DNA from: Streptomyces tauricus | GTDB lineage: Bacteria; Actinomycetota; Actinomycetes; Streptomycetales; Streptomycetaceae | Assembly: GCF_014650955.1 (NCBI RefSeq) | Contig: NZ_BMVY01000005.1 | Coordinates: 296,865 to 360,864 of the forward strand | Direction of reading: 5' to 3' | DNA: 64,000 bases | In this document: positions 10,001 through 18,373 of the stretch, in pieces | Layout of the letters: each line of letters starts with the position of its first letter | How positions within the stretch are numbered: the stretch's first letter is position 1 | Program-made: the position numbers and the translations under genes | Notes under the pieces: generated by a model | What the model saw: the letters and a program-made list of their open reading frames with translations, nothing else | Told to the model about the DNA's origin: nothing | The model's database searches: none

Positions 10001-10539
10001 TGGACGGCGACGACGTGCGGCGACTGGTCGGACTCTGCGCGCAGGACGCCCATCTGTTCGACAGTTCGGTGCGGGAGAATCTGCTGCTCGCACGGAAGGA
10101 CGCGACGGAATCCGCGCTGCGGGACGTGCTGGGGCGGGTGCGGCTGCTCGACTGGGCCGACGGCCTGCCCGACGGGATCGACACGATGATCGGGGAGCAC
10201 GGCGCGCGGCTGTCCGGGGGACAGCGGCAGCGGCTGGCGCTCGCCCGCGCGCTGCTCGCGGACTTCCCCGTGCTGGTGCTCGACGAGCCCGCGGAGCATC
10301 TCGACCTGGCCACCGCCGACGCCCTCACCGCCGATCTCCTGGCCGCGACCGAGGGGCGTACGACGTTGATGATCACGCACCGGCTGGCGGGGCTCGAAGC
10401 GGTGGACGAGGTGGTCGTCATGGCCGAGGGAAAGGTGGTGCAGCGGGGCGCGTTCGACGAGCTGGTGGGTGCGGAGGGGCCGTTGCGGGAGATGTCCGAG
10501 CGGGAGAGCCGGACGGAGACGGCACTCCTCGCACGGTGA
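7045..10539 (+). CDS. cydCD: Fused heterodimeric thiol-reductant ABC exporter CydDC
   Basis: A 1164-aa fusion of CydD (N-terminal half) and CydC (C-terminal half). These export cysteine/glutathione-type reductants needed to assemble the bd oxidase. Each half has an ABC exporter membrane domain followed by a nucleotide-binding domain. Walker A is GPSGVGKTT near 367 and GPSGSGKTT near 952. Signatures LSAGQRQR near 471 and LSGGQRQR near 1056 lead to LLLDEPTA and LVLDEPAE. In the second Walker B region the usual T of DEPT is A. GTG 7045 is preferred because AAGGG (7030-7034) sits about 10 nt upstream. The longer GTG 7036 adds FHV and is almost on top of that element. Single-gene CydCD fusions are usual in Streptomyces. 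Confidence 0.94.
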   Translation: MKPIDPRLLRYARATRLFLMAVVGLGVVGAGLVVAQAMLIAEVVVGAFQHGLSTGELRTPLLLLAAVAVGRALISWLTELAAYRASAAVKSELRGRLLERAGALGPEWLSGQRTGSLIALATRGVDALDDYFSRYLPQLGLAVVVPVAVLARIVTEDWVSAAIIVGTLPLIPIFMMLIGWVTRSQMDRQWHLLSRLSGHFLDVVAGLPTLKVFGRAKAQAESIRRITGEYRQATMRTLRIAFISSFALELLATISVALVAVTIGMRLVHGEMALYDGLVVLILAPEAYLPLRQVGAQYHAAAEGLSAAEEIFAVLETPVREPGTGIAPASEELRFEGVTVRYPGRSSDAVSDVSFEVGPGETVALVGPSGVGKTTLLDVLLGFVRPTEGRVSIGGVDLAEADLKEWRSRVAWVPQRPHLFAGSVAENVRLARPEADDSAVREALADAGALEFVDVLPDGMRTLLGEEGAGLSAGQRQRLALARAFLADRPVLLLDEPTASLDGATEAEVVEAVRRLAVGRTVLLVVHRPALLGVADRVVRLEPTASADRAVWSGETRTRRSDGVESVPVADAEKVATLPERRRDVLARVRAMAGPRRGRLAAALLLGSLALGSAVGLMATSGWLISRASQQPPVLYLMVAVTATRAFGIGRAVFRYAERLVSHEAVLRMLADTRVAVYRRLERLAPAGLRTTRRGDLLSRLVSDVDALQDYWLRWLLPAAAAAVVSAGSVGFTAWLLPEAGAVLAVGLLAAGVGVPLVTGAVARRAERRLAPARGVLATRVADLLTGTAELTVAGALPARTAEARRADAELTRITSRAATATALGDGLTALVSGLTVTAAALVGAQAVADGRLSGVATAVVVLTPLAAFEAVLGLPLAAQYRQRVRKSAERVYEVLDAPEPVREPERPVEAPASPFPVVVKGLAARYAGQERDAVAGVDLVLERGRRTAVVGPSGSGKTTLAQVLLRFLDPRGGTYTLGGVDAYGMDGDDVRRLVGLCAQDAHLFDSSVRENLLLARKDATESALRDVLGRVRLLDWADGLPDGIDTMIGEHGARLSGGQRQRLALARALLADFPVLVLDEPAEHLDLATADALTADLLAATEGRTTLMITHRLAGLEAVDEVVVMAEGKVVQRGAFDELVGAEGPLREMSERESRTETALLAR

Positions 10540-10550
10540 GGCCGTCGAGC

Positions 10551-10598
10551 GGGACGACGGGACGACGGGACTACGAGGCGACGGGACGACGGGACGAC
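10551..10598 (+). repeat. Octanucleotide tandem repeat (GGGACGAC)6
   Basis: Six 8-bp units, four exact, one with two changes and one with one change, start 11 bp after the cydCD stop in the gap before the histidine kinase. Confidence 0.85.
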
Positions 10599-10648
10599 GG
10601 GCCGGGGTTCGACTTTCCCTGACAAATGGGACTAACTAGGCTCGGTGC

Positions 10649-12256
10649 ATGTCAGTCGAGCCGGGCCCCGGCGGCACCCCGAACCCAGACGACGTACCGC
10701 GGCTGCTGGAAGCGATGCGGGCGGTCGGCAGCGGTCTGCGGCTGCGGTCCACGCTGGAGCGGATCTGCGAGACCGCGGCGGAGCTGGCGGACGCGCGGTA
10801 CGCGGCGGTCGGTCTGGCGGCGGAGTGCGGGGACGGCCTCGCCGAGCACGCGGGCGAGGACACCGGCGGGCAGGCGGTCCGGTGGATCGGGCGGCTGCCG
10901 GACGGGTACGAGGAGGCCGGGGGGACCGCGGGGGCCGAGGGGATCCGTCCTCCGCCCGAGGCCGGCTTCCTGGCCGTCCCCATCCGCGTACAGGGCGAGA
11001 GCCTGGGCACCTTCTACCTCGCCGAGAAGCGCGACGGGGGCCCGTTCGGCGAGCACGACCTCGACATGGTGCGCGTACTGGCACGCGAGGCGGGCATCGC
11101 GGTGGGGAACGCGCGCCTGTACGGGGCCGCCAAGCGGCGTGAGCGCTGGATCGACGGATCCGTGGCCGTCACCACCGCGCTGCTCTCCGGAGGAGACGCC
11201 GACGAAGCGCTCCAAGTGGTCGCCGAACAGGCCCGCCGGCTCTCCGACTCGATGGCCGGGCTCGTGCTGCTGCCCGCGGCGGCGGGCGGACTGGAGATCG
11301 TCGCTGTCGCGTCCGAGCACCCGTCGAGGGCACTGGGCCTCGTCGTGCCGCCCGAGAACGCGGTCGCGGGCCAGCTCCTCGCGGGGAAGGCCGTGTTCGT
11401 CGAGGACGCGGCCTCGGATCCGCGGATGCTCGCCGACCTCTCCCGAGGCTACGGGCCGACGATGCTCCTGCCGCTCCAGAGCGGCGGCCGGGTCCTGGGG
11501 ACCCTCGTCATGGCCCGCGCGGCGGACGCCCGCCCGTTCTCGGATGCCGAGCGCACCCTGGCGACGCAGTTCGCCTCCCAGGCCGCGCTCGCGCTGATGA
11601 TGGCCGAGGCACAGCGGGACCGCGAACAGCTCGCGGTCTACGAGGACCGTGACCGGATCGCCCGCGACCTGCACGATCTCGTCATCCAGCGGCTGTTCGC
11701 CACCGGGATGCTGCTGGAGAGCGCCCAGCGGCGGTCCGTGCTGCCCGAGGTGCGGCAGGGCGTCGGCAAGGCGGTCGACGAACTCGACGTCACCATCCAG
11801 GAGATCCGTACGGCCATCTTCGCGCTCCAGCAGGGGCCCGCGGAGTTGCCGACCCGGCTGCGGACGCGCGTCCTGCGGGAGATCAACATGGCCGCCGTAC
11901 CGCTCGGCTTCAAGCCGTCACACCGCTTTGTCGGACCCGTGGACACGGTGGTCGGCGAACTCACGGCCAAGAACCTCATCGCGGCCCTCCGCGAAGCCCT
12001 GTCCAACGCCTTCCGGCACGCGGGAGCGTCCCGGATCGACGTCACCGTGGACGCGACGGTACGGCTACCGGACGAGGAGACCGGCGTACGTCTCACGGTC
12101 ACGGACGACGGCGTCGGGATCCCCGAAGGGGGCCGGCGCAGCGGGCTGAAGAATCTGAAGCGGCGCGCGGAGTCGCTGGGCGGGGACAGCTGGTACGGAC
12201 CGGGGTCCGGGAAGGACGGCGGCGGCACGTCGGTGGTCTGGGAGGCGCCGCACTGA
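10649..12256 (+). CDS. GAF-domain sensor histidine kinase (NarL/DevS type)
   Basis: A 535-aa soluble kinase with two tandem GAF-like sensor domains (about 20-150 and 165-325), then an HisKA_3 dimerisation/phosphoacceptor segment DRIARDLHDLVIQRLF with H342, an N-box EALSNAFRHAG and a glycine-rich DDGVGIPEGG ATP lid. The arrangement is that of mycobacterial DevS/DosT and related kinases that sense redox state or small ligands; haem binding cannot be judged from sequence. No response regulator gene is adjacent, so its partner is elsewhere. TAACTA at 10633-10638 lies about 10 nt before the ATG, so the mRNA leader may be very short. The position next to cyd suggests, but does not prove, a respiratory signal. 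Confidence 0.88.
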   Translation: MSVEPGPGGTPNPDDVPRLLEAMRAVGSGLRLRSTLERICETAAELADARYAAVGLAAECGDGLAEHAGEDTGGQAVRWIGRLPDGYEEAGGTAGAEGIRPPPEAGFLAVPIRVQGESLGTFYLAEKRDGGPFGEHDLDMVRVLAREAGIAVGNARLYGAAKRRERWIDGSVAVTTALLSGGDADEALQVVAEQARRLSDSMAGLVLLPAAAGGLEIVAVASEHPSRALGLVVPPENAVAGQLLAGKAVFVEDAASDPRMLADLSRGYGPTMLLPLQSGGRVLGTLVMARAADARPFSDAERTLATQFASQAALALMMAEAQRDREQLAVYEDRDRIARDLHDLVIQRLFATGMLLESAQRRSVLPEVRQGVGKAVDELDVTIQEIRTAIFALQQGPAELPTRLRTRVLREINMAAVPLGFKPSHRFVGPVDTVVGELTAKNLIAALREALSNAFRHAGASRIDVTVDATVRLPDEETGVRLTVTDDGVGIPEGGRRSGLKNLKRRAESLGGDSWYGPGSGKDGGGTSVVWEAPH

Positions 12257-12465
12257 ATCCGGGGCGAGGCGGGGCAGGACGAGGTGAGGCAGGGCAAGAC
12301 AGGGCGGGGCTGGGGCGGCGGCAGGGGCGTGCGGCGGGACTCGCCGAAGTGGCTTCGCCAAGCCCCCTGTTCGGCCCAGCGCAGTGGTCCATCCGTGCCG
12401 ACCGCTCCCCCAGGTGTACGACGTGAACAGGACCGGAGCCGTCCCCGCGCGACACGATCCATGTC

Positions 12466-13521
12466 ATGCGCTCACGTCGACGTCGCCGCCCCCTGCTCGT
12501 CACGGCGCTGTCGTGCGCGCTGGCCGTCCTGGCGGCGGGGCCCACGGCGGCCACCGGCACCGGGGACGCCGACCGTTCCGGCGGGCTCGGCGCCGAGGTC
12601 GTGCGGCTGTACGAGGAGGCGTCACTGGCGACGCAGCGGTACGAGGCAGGGCGCCGCGAGGCCGAGGAACAGCGGAGCAGGGCCCAGCGGCTGGAGCGGC
12701 TCCTCGACCGGGAGCGGCGGGACATCGCCGTGCTGCGGGGGGACCTCGGCCGTATCGCACGTGCCCAGTACCGCAGCGGCGGTGGGCTCCCGCACACCGC
12801 GCAGATGCTGCTCGCGGACAGTCCCGAGGAGCTGATGCGCGGTCAGCGTGCCCTCTGGCGGGCGGACCTGACGGTCGACAACGCCGTCACCAGGAACCGC
12901 CGGGCCGAGAGCAGGCTCGCCGCCGACGAGTCGAAGGCGGAGGCCGCCTGGCAGGCGCTGGAGCGGCGCAACGACGAACTCGCCGGGATCAAGCGCGGCA
13001 TCGAGCGGAAGCTGGAGGAGGCCCAGGGCACGCTCCAGGGGCAGGCGGACGCCTCGGCCGCCGCCGGTGCGTGCCGGGGTCCGGTCCGGCTCGACCAGCC
13101 GGAGACGACCTTCACCCAGCCGTGGATCCCCCCGGTGGAGACGTACGGACTCTCCGCGGGGTTCGGCAGCGGCGGTGAACGCTGGGCGAACCGGCACACC
13201 GGGCAGGACTTCGCGGTGGACATCGGTACGCCGGTGCGTGCGGTGGGCCGGGGGCGGGTGGTCAAGGTGTCGTGCGGTGGCCCGTACGGCATCGAGGTCG
13301 TGGTGCGGCATGCGAGCGGCTACTACACGCAGTACGCCCATCTGGCGGCCGTCACCGTGGAACAGGGGGAGCGGGTGTCCACCGGGCAGTGGGTCGGCCA
13401 GTCGGGCACGACCGGCAACTCGACGGGTCCGCATCTGCACTTCGAGGTACGCCTGACCCCGCAGGCCGGCTCGGGAGTCGACCCGCGCGAGTGGCTCGCC
13501 GAGCGGGGAGTCGAGCTGTAG
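12466..13521 (+). CDS. Secreted M23-family metallopeptidase with coiled coil
   Basis: A 351-aa protein. An Arg-rich N terminus and hydrophobic h-region (about 8-27, ending AAG-PTAA) form a Sec-type signal. Residues 40-200 are charged and heptad-like, typical of the EnvC/NlpD-like coiled coil that regulates murein hydrolases. The C-terminal LytM/M23 domain has the zinc ligands in RHTGQDFAVD and GPHLHFEVR, and the intermediate GTTGNSTG. It is expected to cut peptide crosslinks of peptidoglycan outside the membrane during growth or division. No clear ribosome binding site is visible for ATG 12466. It converges on the HAD gene ending at 13627. Confidence 0.88.
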   Translation: MRSRRRRRPLLVTALSCALAVLAAGPTAATGTGDADRSGGLGAEVVRLYEEASLATQRYEAGRREAEEQRSRAQRLERLLDRERRDIAVLRGDLGRIARAQYRSGGGLPHTAQMLLADSPEELMRGQRALWRADLTVDNAVTRNRRAESRLAADESKAEAAWQALERRNDELAGIKRGIERKLEEAQGTLQGQADASAAAGACRGPVRLDQPETTFTQPWIPPVETYGLSAGFGSGGERWANRHTGQDFAVDIGTPVRAVGRGRVVKVSCGGPYGIEVVVRHASGYYTQYAHLAAVTVEQGERVSTGQWVGQSGTTGNSTGPHLHFEVRLTPQAGSGVDPREWLAERGVEL

Positions 13522-13560
13522 CTCCGGGGGCGGGCAGGCGGCCACCGGAGGTCTCCTCCC

Positions 13561-13641
13561 ACCGGTGTTCCGCTCCTGCCGCTCCTCGCGGTGCTCCCTG
13601 TGCTCTGTGCTCCCAGGGTTCCGCTTCTACCGGTGTTCCGC
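13561..13641. repeat. 13-bp direct repeat of a gene 3' end
   Basis: ACCGGTGTTCCGC occurs at 13561-13573 and again at 13629-13641, the latter inside the last codons of the HAD gene. The gap between the convergent M23 and HAD genes otherwise holds only CT-rich sequence. Confidence 0.7.
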
Positions 13642-14496
13642 GAGTATCCGCTCGATCACGACAGCCACGCCGTCCTCGGTGTTGGCGGCCGTCCGTCCGG
13701 ACGCCGCGGCGATCACGTCGGGGTGCGCGTTGCCCATCGCGTACGACGTGCCCGCCCAGGTGAGCATCTCCACGTCGTTCGGCATGTCACCGAAGGCGAC
13801 GACCTCTTCGTGCGAGATGCCGCGCTCGGCGCAGCACAGCGCGAGGGTGCTGGCCTTCGAGACGCCGGGGCCGCTGATCTCCAGCAGCGCGCTGGGGCTG
13901 GACCGGGTCACGTTGGCCCGGTCGCCGATGGCCAGCCGGGCGGTCATGAGGAAGTCGTCCGGGGCGATCTCGTGGTGGTAGGCGAGGATCTTGAGCACCG
14001 GCTCATCGGCGCCCGGGGCGTCCGGCGCCAGAAGCTTCTCGGCGGGCGCGACGGTGTCGGGCGCCTCCAGGTGCAGCTTCGGGTACGCGGGCTCCTGGTA
14101 GAAGCCGTAGGTCTGCTCGATGGCGAAGAGGGTGCCGGGAGCGGCGTCGCGCAGCAGCCGTACGGCGTCGAGCGCGTTCTCCCGTGCCAGTTCCCGCACC
14201 TTGACGAAGCGGTGGGCGCCGGGGCCGCCGTGCAGGTCCACCACCGCGGCACCGTTTCCGCAGATGGCGAGGCCGTGACCGTGGACGTGGTCGCTCACGA
14301 CGTCCATCCAGCGGGCCGGGCGCCCGGTCACGAAGAAGACCTCGATGCCGGCCGCCTCGGCGGCGGCCAGGGCGGCCACCGTGCGGGGTGAGACGGACTT
14401 GTCGTCGTGCAGCAGGGTGCCGTCGAGGTCGGTGGCGATCAGGCGGGTCGGGAGGGGGGAGGCCGGGATCCCGGGCCGTCGGGTCGCTGAGGTCAC
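13627..14496 (-). CDS. Cof-type HAD-family hydrolase
   Basis: A 289-aa cytoplasmic phosphatase of the HAD superfamily, Cof/class IIB. Motif I is [12 protein letters not shown] (nucleophile Asp), motif II FFVTG and motif IV FGDMPNDVEML. A C2-type cap lies between. It dephosphorylates small sugar or cofactor phosphates; the exact substrate is unknown. GTG 14496 is chosen because GGGAG lies 9 nt upstream. An in-frame ATG at 14514 has no ribosome binding site. The last codons contain ACCGGTGTTCCGC, which is repeated 68 bp downstream of the gene end. It resembles the HAD gene at 25777. Confidence 0.86.
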   Translation of the reverse strand: MTSATRRPGIPASPLPTRLIATDLDGTLLHDDKSVSPRTVAALAAAEAAGIEVFFVTGRPARWMDVVSDHVHGHGLAICGNGAAVVDLHGGPGAHRFVKVRELARENALDAVRLLRDAAPGTLFAIEQTYGFYQEPAYPKLHLEAPDTVAPAEKLLAPDAPGADEPVLKILAYHHEIAPDDFLMTARLAIGDRANVTRSSPSALLEISGPGVSKASTLALCCAERGISHEEVVAFGDMPNDVEMLTWAGTSYAMGNAHPDVIAAASGRTAANTEDGVAVVIERILAEHR

Positions 14497-14729
14497 TCCG
14501 TCATTCTCCCGCATATGCGCGCACGGGCGTGCGGCGGTCCGCACATGTGAGTGACGTAACCCGTGACCTGCCCTTTTCCGGACCACGAGCCGCTTGGCCG
14601 GAGGCCGCCCCGCACGGGGTGCGGGGGAAGGGCGCGAGCGACGAACGACGACCCGCGGTCGCAGACCGGGCCCTGCCCCTGCCCTACTGGGCGTCGGCCG
14701 CCAACTGAGTGTCGGCCTTCGACCGGGCG

Positions 14730-15641
14730 TCAGCCCAGCTGCGCGACCGCTTCCAGTGCGATCTGCTCGAAGACCTTCTCGTCCGCCGCGAAATCGGAGT
14801 CCGGGATGGGCCAGTGGATCACGATGTCCGTGAAGCCCAGCTCCCCGTGGCGGCCCGCGAAGTCGACGAACGCGTCGAGGGACTCCAGCGGACGCCCGCG
14901 GTCCGGGGTGAAGCCGGTGAGCAGGACCTTGTCGAGCTCGCGCACATCACGGCCGGCCTTCTCGCACGCGGCGGCCAGCTTCTCCACCTGGCCGCGCAGG
15001 GCGCCCACCGACTCCTCGGGCGTGCCCGACTCGAAGAGCTTCGGGTCCCCGGTGGTCACCCACGCCTGTCCGTGCGCGGCGGCGAGCCGCAGTCCGCGCG
15101 GCCCGGTGGCGGCCACCGCGAAGGGCAGCCGGGGGCGCTGCACACAGCCGGGGATGTTGTAGGCCTCACGCGCCGAGTAGAACGTGCCGTCGTACGACAC
15201 GGTGTCCTCCGTGAGCAGCCGGTCGAGCAGCGGTACGAACTCGCCGAAGCGGTCGGCCCGCTCACGCGGCGTCCACGGCTCCTCGCCGGTACGCAGCAGT
15301 GTCGTGGCGTCGAACCCGGAGCCGCCCGCGCCGATGCCCAGCGTGATCCGGCCACCGGAGATGTCGTCGAGGGAGATCAGTTCCTTGGCGAGGGCCACCG
15401 GGTGCCGGAAGTTCGGGGAGGTGACCAGCGTGCCGAGGCGCAGCCGGTCGGTGGCGCCCGCGGCGGCGGTCAGCGTCGGCACGGCGCCGTACCAGGGGCC
15501 TTCGCGGAACGTCCGCCACGCCAGGTGGTCGTAGGTGAAAGCGGTGTGGAACCCGAGCTGCTCGGCGCGCTGCCAGGCGGAACGTCCTCCCTCGTGCCAG
15601 CGGAGGTACGGCAGGATCACGGTGCTCAGGCGCAGACTCAT
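14730..15641 (-). CDS. LLM-class (F420-dependent type) oxidoreductase
   Basis: A 303-aa TIM-barrel flavin/F420 enzyme of the luciferase-like monooxygenase superfamily. The family features [20 protein letters not shown] and [12 protein letters not shown] are present, as is the C-terminal [10 protein letters not shown]. Many actinobacterial members use F420H2 rather than FMN. Substrate unknown. ATG 15641 with AGG upstream is preferred over the longer frame to 15674. It is monocistronic, between the HAD and kptA genes on the same strand. Confidence 0.83.
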   Translation of the reverse strand: MSLRLSTVILPYLRWHEGGRSAWQRAEQLGFHTAFTYDHLAWRTFREGPWYGAVPTLTAAAGATDRLRLGTLVTSPNFRHPVALAKELISLDDISGGRITLGIGAGGSGFDATTLLRTGEEPWTPRERADRFGEFVPLLDRLLTEDTVSYDGTFYSAREAYNIPGCVQRPRLPFAVAATGPRGLRLAAAHGQAWVTTGDPKLFESGTPEESVGALRGQVEKLAAACEKAGRDVRELDKVLLTGFTPDRGRPLESLDAFVDFAGRHGELGFTDIVIHWPIPDSDFAADEKVFEQIALEAVAQLG

Positions 15642-15739
15642 GCCGCAGAGCCTAAGCGCAGCCGTACGGCACACCGAAGCGGCCGACCGGCGGGGGCGGC
15701 CACGGCCGGACCGCGCGCGCCACGCCGGTCATCGGTTCT

Positions 15740-16351
15740 TCAGTGCGTGGCCGGAAACCGCAGGTAGCGCGGGGGCACGGCGGCCGTGAGCCAGACGCCG
15801 TTGGCGCTGACCGTGAAGACATGGCCGTCGCGGCTCATGGCGCCGGCGTCCACGGAGAGCACGACGGGGCGGCCGCGGCGGGCTCCGACGCGGGTCGCCG
15901 TCTCGCGGTCGGCCGAGAGGTGCACGTCGTGCCGGTTCATGGGCCGCAGACCCTCGGCGCGGATCGCGTCCAGGCTGCGGGCGACGGTGCCGTGGTAGAG
16001 GTACGCGGGCGGGGTCGCCGACGGCAGTCCCAGGTCGACCTCCACGGAGTGGCCCTGGCTGGCCCGGATCCGGGTGCCCACGATCGCGAAGCGCCGTTTG
16101 TCGTTGTGGACCACCACGTGGTCCAGCTCGCCGCGGGTGAACGGGAAGCCGTGCGCCGCCGCCGCGGCCATCAGCGTGTCGATCTCGATCCAGCCGCCGT
16201 CGTCGAGCGTGAGCCCGATCCTCTCGGGCTGGTGCCGCAGATGCTTCGAGAGGTACTTCGACACCTTTACGGTGCGCCTCTCGTCCGGAGACTTCTCGTC
16301 TCCATCTCTCTCGTCTCTCTCGTCATGTCGCTCGTCATGCCTCGCGTTCAT
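15740..16351 (-). CDS. kptA: RNA 2'-phosphotransferase, Tpt1/KptA family
   Basis: A 203-aa enzyme that transfers an internal RNA 2'-phosphate to NAD+, releasing nicotinamide and ADP-ribose-1'',2''-cyclic phosphate. The N-terminal winged domain [18 protein letters not shown] and the NAD+-binding core [19 protein letters not shown] and [11 protein letters not shown] are evident. The first ~25 residues are a low-complexity Asp/Glu/Arg tract with DERH/DER repeats. Bacteria lack the fungal tRNA-splicing pathway that makes 2'-phosphates. Possible roles are repair of ligated RNA or ADP-ribosylation of RNA or DNA ends. ATG 16351 is preferred; the frame is open to 16387. Confidence 0.87.
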   Translation of the reverse strand: MNARHDERHDERDERDGDEKSPDERRTVKVSKYLSKHLRHQPERIGLTLDDGGWIEIDTLMAAAAAHGFPFTRGELDHVVVHNDKRRFAIVGTRIRASQGHSVEVDLGLPSATPPAYLYHGTVARSLDAIRAEGLRPMNRHDVHLSADRETATRVGARRGRPVVLSVDAGAMSRDGHVFTVSANGVWLTAAVPPRYLRFPATH

Positions 16352-16407
16352 TCCGCCAGGGTGCCTGGAGAGACGCTGATCACGCATTTGATTTTGGCCC
16401 GGAGGTT

Positions 16408-16461
16408 TGATCCACAGCCAAATGCGTTTTCCACAGGCGTAGTTGGCGAATCTGTGGACAA
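16408..16461. promoter_or_regulatory. Three DnaA-box-like sequences between MerR and kptA
   Basis: TGATCCACA (16408-16416), TTTTCCACA (16427-16435) and, reversed, a perfect TTGTCCACA (16453-16461). The 122-bp gap between two minus-strand genes is AT-richer than its neighbours. The last box matches the Streptomyces DnaA consensus exactly. Confidence 0.55.
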
Positions 16462-16473
16462 CTCCCCGACAGT

Positions 16474-17430
16474 TTAGGACGGTTCGTCAACTTCGTTCGT
16501 TTGAGGACCGTGTGCGGCAAGTGCGTCCAAGGCACGTGCCCTGACCTCACGTTCAGCCGCCAGGGCGATGAACTCGGCCGCGTTCTCAGCGCCGACAAGC
16601 CCTTCCACAGCGGTCATTGTCGCGGCCGGAACCGCCACCGTACGCGTCTCTTCCGTGTTCGCCAGGGGTTTGTCCACACCGAGATGCCGGCGCAGCTCGC
16701 GATGGGCGAACAACTGCATGGCCCGCGCCAGTTCGGCGTCCACCGTCTGACGTGCGAGCGGCCGCAGCCGGCGTACGAGCGCGGCCGCTTCCGTGGCGTC
16801 GGCGTCGTTCGGCGGGTGATCGCCGAGATAGCGGGCGAAGACGTGCTCGGCCGTGAACTCCAGGAACCGGGAGGCGATGTGCTCCACCTGGCCCCTCAAC
16901 TCCCGCAGATGGCCGGAGATCGCGGACAGCGGCACGCCTGCCTCGTACAACTCGACGGCCACCGCCAGCTCTTGGGGGCTCGGTACGAGGAACGTGTCCT
17001 CCTGTCCCGGAATTTGTCCCGGAATTCTTTCGAGCACACCCAGCTCGATCGCCTCGGCCACCGCCGCGTCGTCCGGGTGACCGCCGAACCGTTCGTCGAG
17101 CTCGGCCCGCGAGATACGGACCGCCTCCTCGTCCGTCCACGGCCCGTCGACCTCGGCGACCAGACCGAGTACGCCACCGAGACCGCGCCCCGCGTCCCAG
17201 GCTTCCAGGAGCTCCTTGATGGAGGCCAGGGTGTAGCCGCGGTCCAGCAGGTCCGCGATCTGCCGGAGCCGGGCCAGATGGGTGTCCGCGTAGAGGTTGG
17301 CGCGCCCGCGCCGCTCCGGGCGGGGGAGCAGCCCGCGGTCCTGATAGGCGCGGATCGTCCGGACCGTGGCGCCACTGCGGTGCGCCAGGTCCTCGATCCG
17401 GTACGCGGCACCCGCCGGCTCGTCGATCAC
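16474..17430 (-). CDS. MerR-family transcriptional regulator
   Basis: A 318-aa regulator. The winged helix at residues 10-75 carries YRIEDLAHRSGATVRTIRAYQDRGLLPRP, and the hallmark RRGRANLYADTHLARLRQI wing. The long C-terminal region has no metal-binding cysteines, so an organic ligand is more likely than a metal. IPGQIPGQ comes from a 12-bp direct duplication in the DNA (17009-17033). GTG 17430 with GAAAGGG upstream. It is the last gene of the M24/EphD-like/PF10118 operon, 43 bp after the preceding stop, and probably controls it or a related lipid pathway. Confidence 0.85.
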   Translation of the reverse strand: MIDEPAGAAYRIEDLAHRSGATVRTIRAYQDRGLLPRPERRGRANLYADTHLARLRQIADLLDRGYTLASIKELLEAWDAGRGLGGVLGLVAEVDGPWTDEEAVRISRAELDERFGGHPDDAAVAEAIELGVLERIPGQIPGQEDTFLVPSPQELAVAVELYEAGVPLSAISGHLRELRGQVEHIASRFLEFTAEHVFARYLGDHPPNDADATEAAALVRRLRPLARQTVDAELARAMQLFAHRELRRHLGVDKPLANTEETRTVAVPAATMTAVEGLVGAENAAEFIALAAEREVRARALDALAAHGPQTNEVDEPS

Positions 17431-17473
17431 AGTTACAGCCCTTTCGGTTCCCCGCCCTCCCGAGCGCCCGTCG

Positions 17474-18373
17474 TTACGCGATCGCCGCCCTGCCGATCGC
17501 CCCCGCCGCCGCCCGGGCGGCGGGCGACAGCGCCAGATACTCGATCGCGCGGCGCATCGAACCCTCCTGCGAAGGATGGTACGAGCGCCGCAGATAACGC
17601 GGTACGGCCGAGCCGAGCTCCTTCCACGTGGGCAGCAGCCCCTTGCGCACCGCCCGGTTGTGCGCCCCGAGCGAATAGCGCGGGCGGCCCGCCAACTGCG
17701 GGTCGTTGCGGATCAGATAGGCCGCGCCCCACGCCCACATGTACAGCATCACCGGAGCTGTGACCGCCATGCCCGCCACCCGGCGCGCATACCGGGGCAG
17801 GCCCTCGCCGCCGCAGTGCTGGTACATGTCGAAGGCGACCGCGCGGTGCTCGACCTCCTCCGCGCCGTGCCAGCGCAGCAGATCGAGCATGACCTCGTCG
17901 GACCCCGCGTCGTCCAGCCCTTCGGCGGCCAGCACCCAGTCGCCGAGCACCGCGGTGAACTGCTCTATGGCCGCGATCACCGAGAGCCGCAGGCGCAGCC
18001 ACTCCCGGGCCGGTATCAGGCCCAGCGGCGGGGTCTCGCCGAGGATCCCGCGGAAGAGGAACTCGACATGCTTCGTGTACGCGTCCGTGTCCAGCCGCTG
18101 CGCCGCCAGATGGTCCAGCACGTACGAGTGCTGCACGCTGTGCGTCGCCTCCTGGCCCATGAACCCCTTGACGTCCTTGAGCAGTTCGGGGTCGGTGACC
18201 AGCGGCAGGCCTTCCTTGAAGACCTTGACGAACCACCGCTCCCCGGCGGGCAGCAGCAGATGCAGCACATTGATGACGTGGGTGGCGGTCGGTTCGTCCG
18301 GTATCCAGTGGAGCGGGGTCCGCTCCCAGTCGAAGGAGACCCGGCGGGGCGTGATGGCGTGGTGCTCTGTCAC
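17474..18373 (-). CDS. Metal-dependent hydrolase of the PF10118 type
   Basis: A 299-aa helical protein. Conserved acidic/His clusters GQEATHSVQHSYVLDHL (about 72-88) and WHGAEEVEHRAVAFDMY (about 166-182) resemble the two half-sites of a di-iron/metal four-helix bundle; databases call this family a predicted metal-dependent hydrolase. A hydrophobic stretch (VAGMAVTAPVMLYMWAWGAAYLI) suggests membrane association. Its GTG start overlaps the upstream SDR stop in GTGA, so translation is coupled. The pairing with an EphD-like enzyme suggests oxidation or hydrolysis of a lipid-like substrate. Activity unproven. Confidence 0.78.
   Translation of the reverse strand: MTEHHAITPRRVSFDWERTPLHWIPDEPTATHVINVLHLLLPAGERWFVKVFKEGLPLVTDPELLKDVKGFMGQEATHSVQHSYVLDHLAAQRLDTDAYTKHVEFLFRGILGETPPLGLIPAREWLRLRLSVIAAIEQFTAVLGDWVLAAEGLDDAGSDEVMLDLLRWHGAEEVEHRAVAFDMYQHCGGEGLPRYARRVAGMAVTAPVMLYMWAWGAAYLIRNDPQLAGRPRYSLGAHNRAVRKGLLPTWKELGSAVPRYLRRSYHPSQEGSMRRAIEYLALSPAARAAAGAIGRAAIA

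Noticed and set aside
7390..10380. 996-codon open frame antisense to cydCD
   Set aside because: Mirror of a high-GC coding sequence: composition is His/Arg/Gly/Gln-rich and has no recognisable domain, while the sense frame is a full CydDC.
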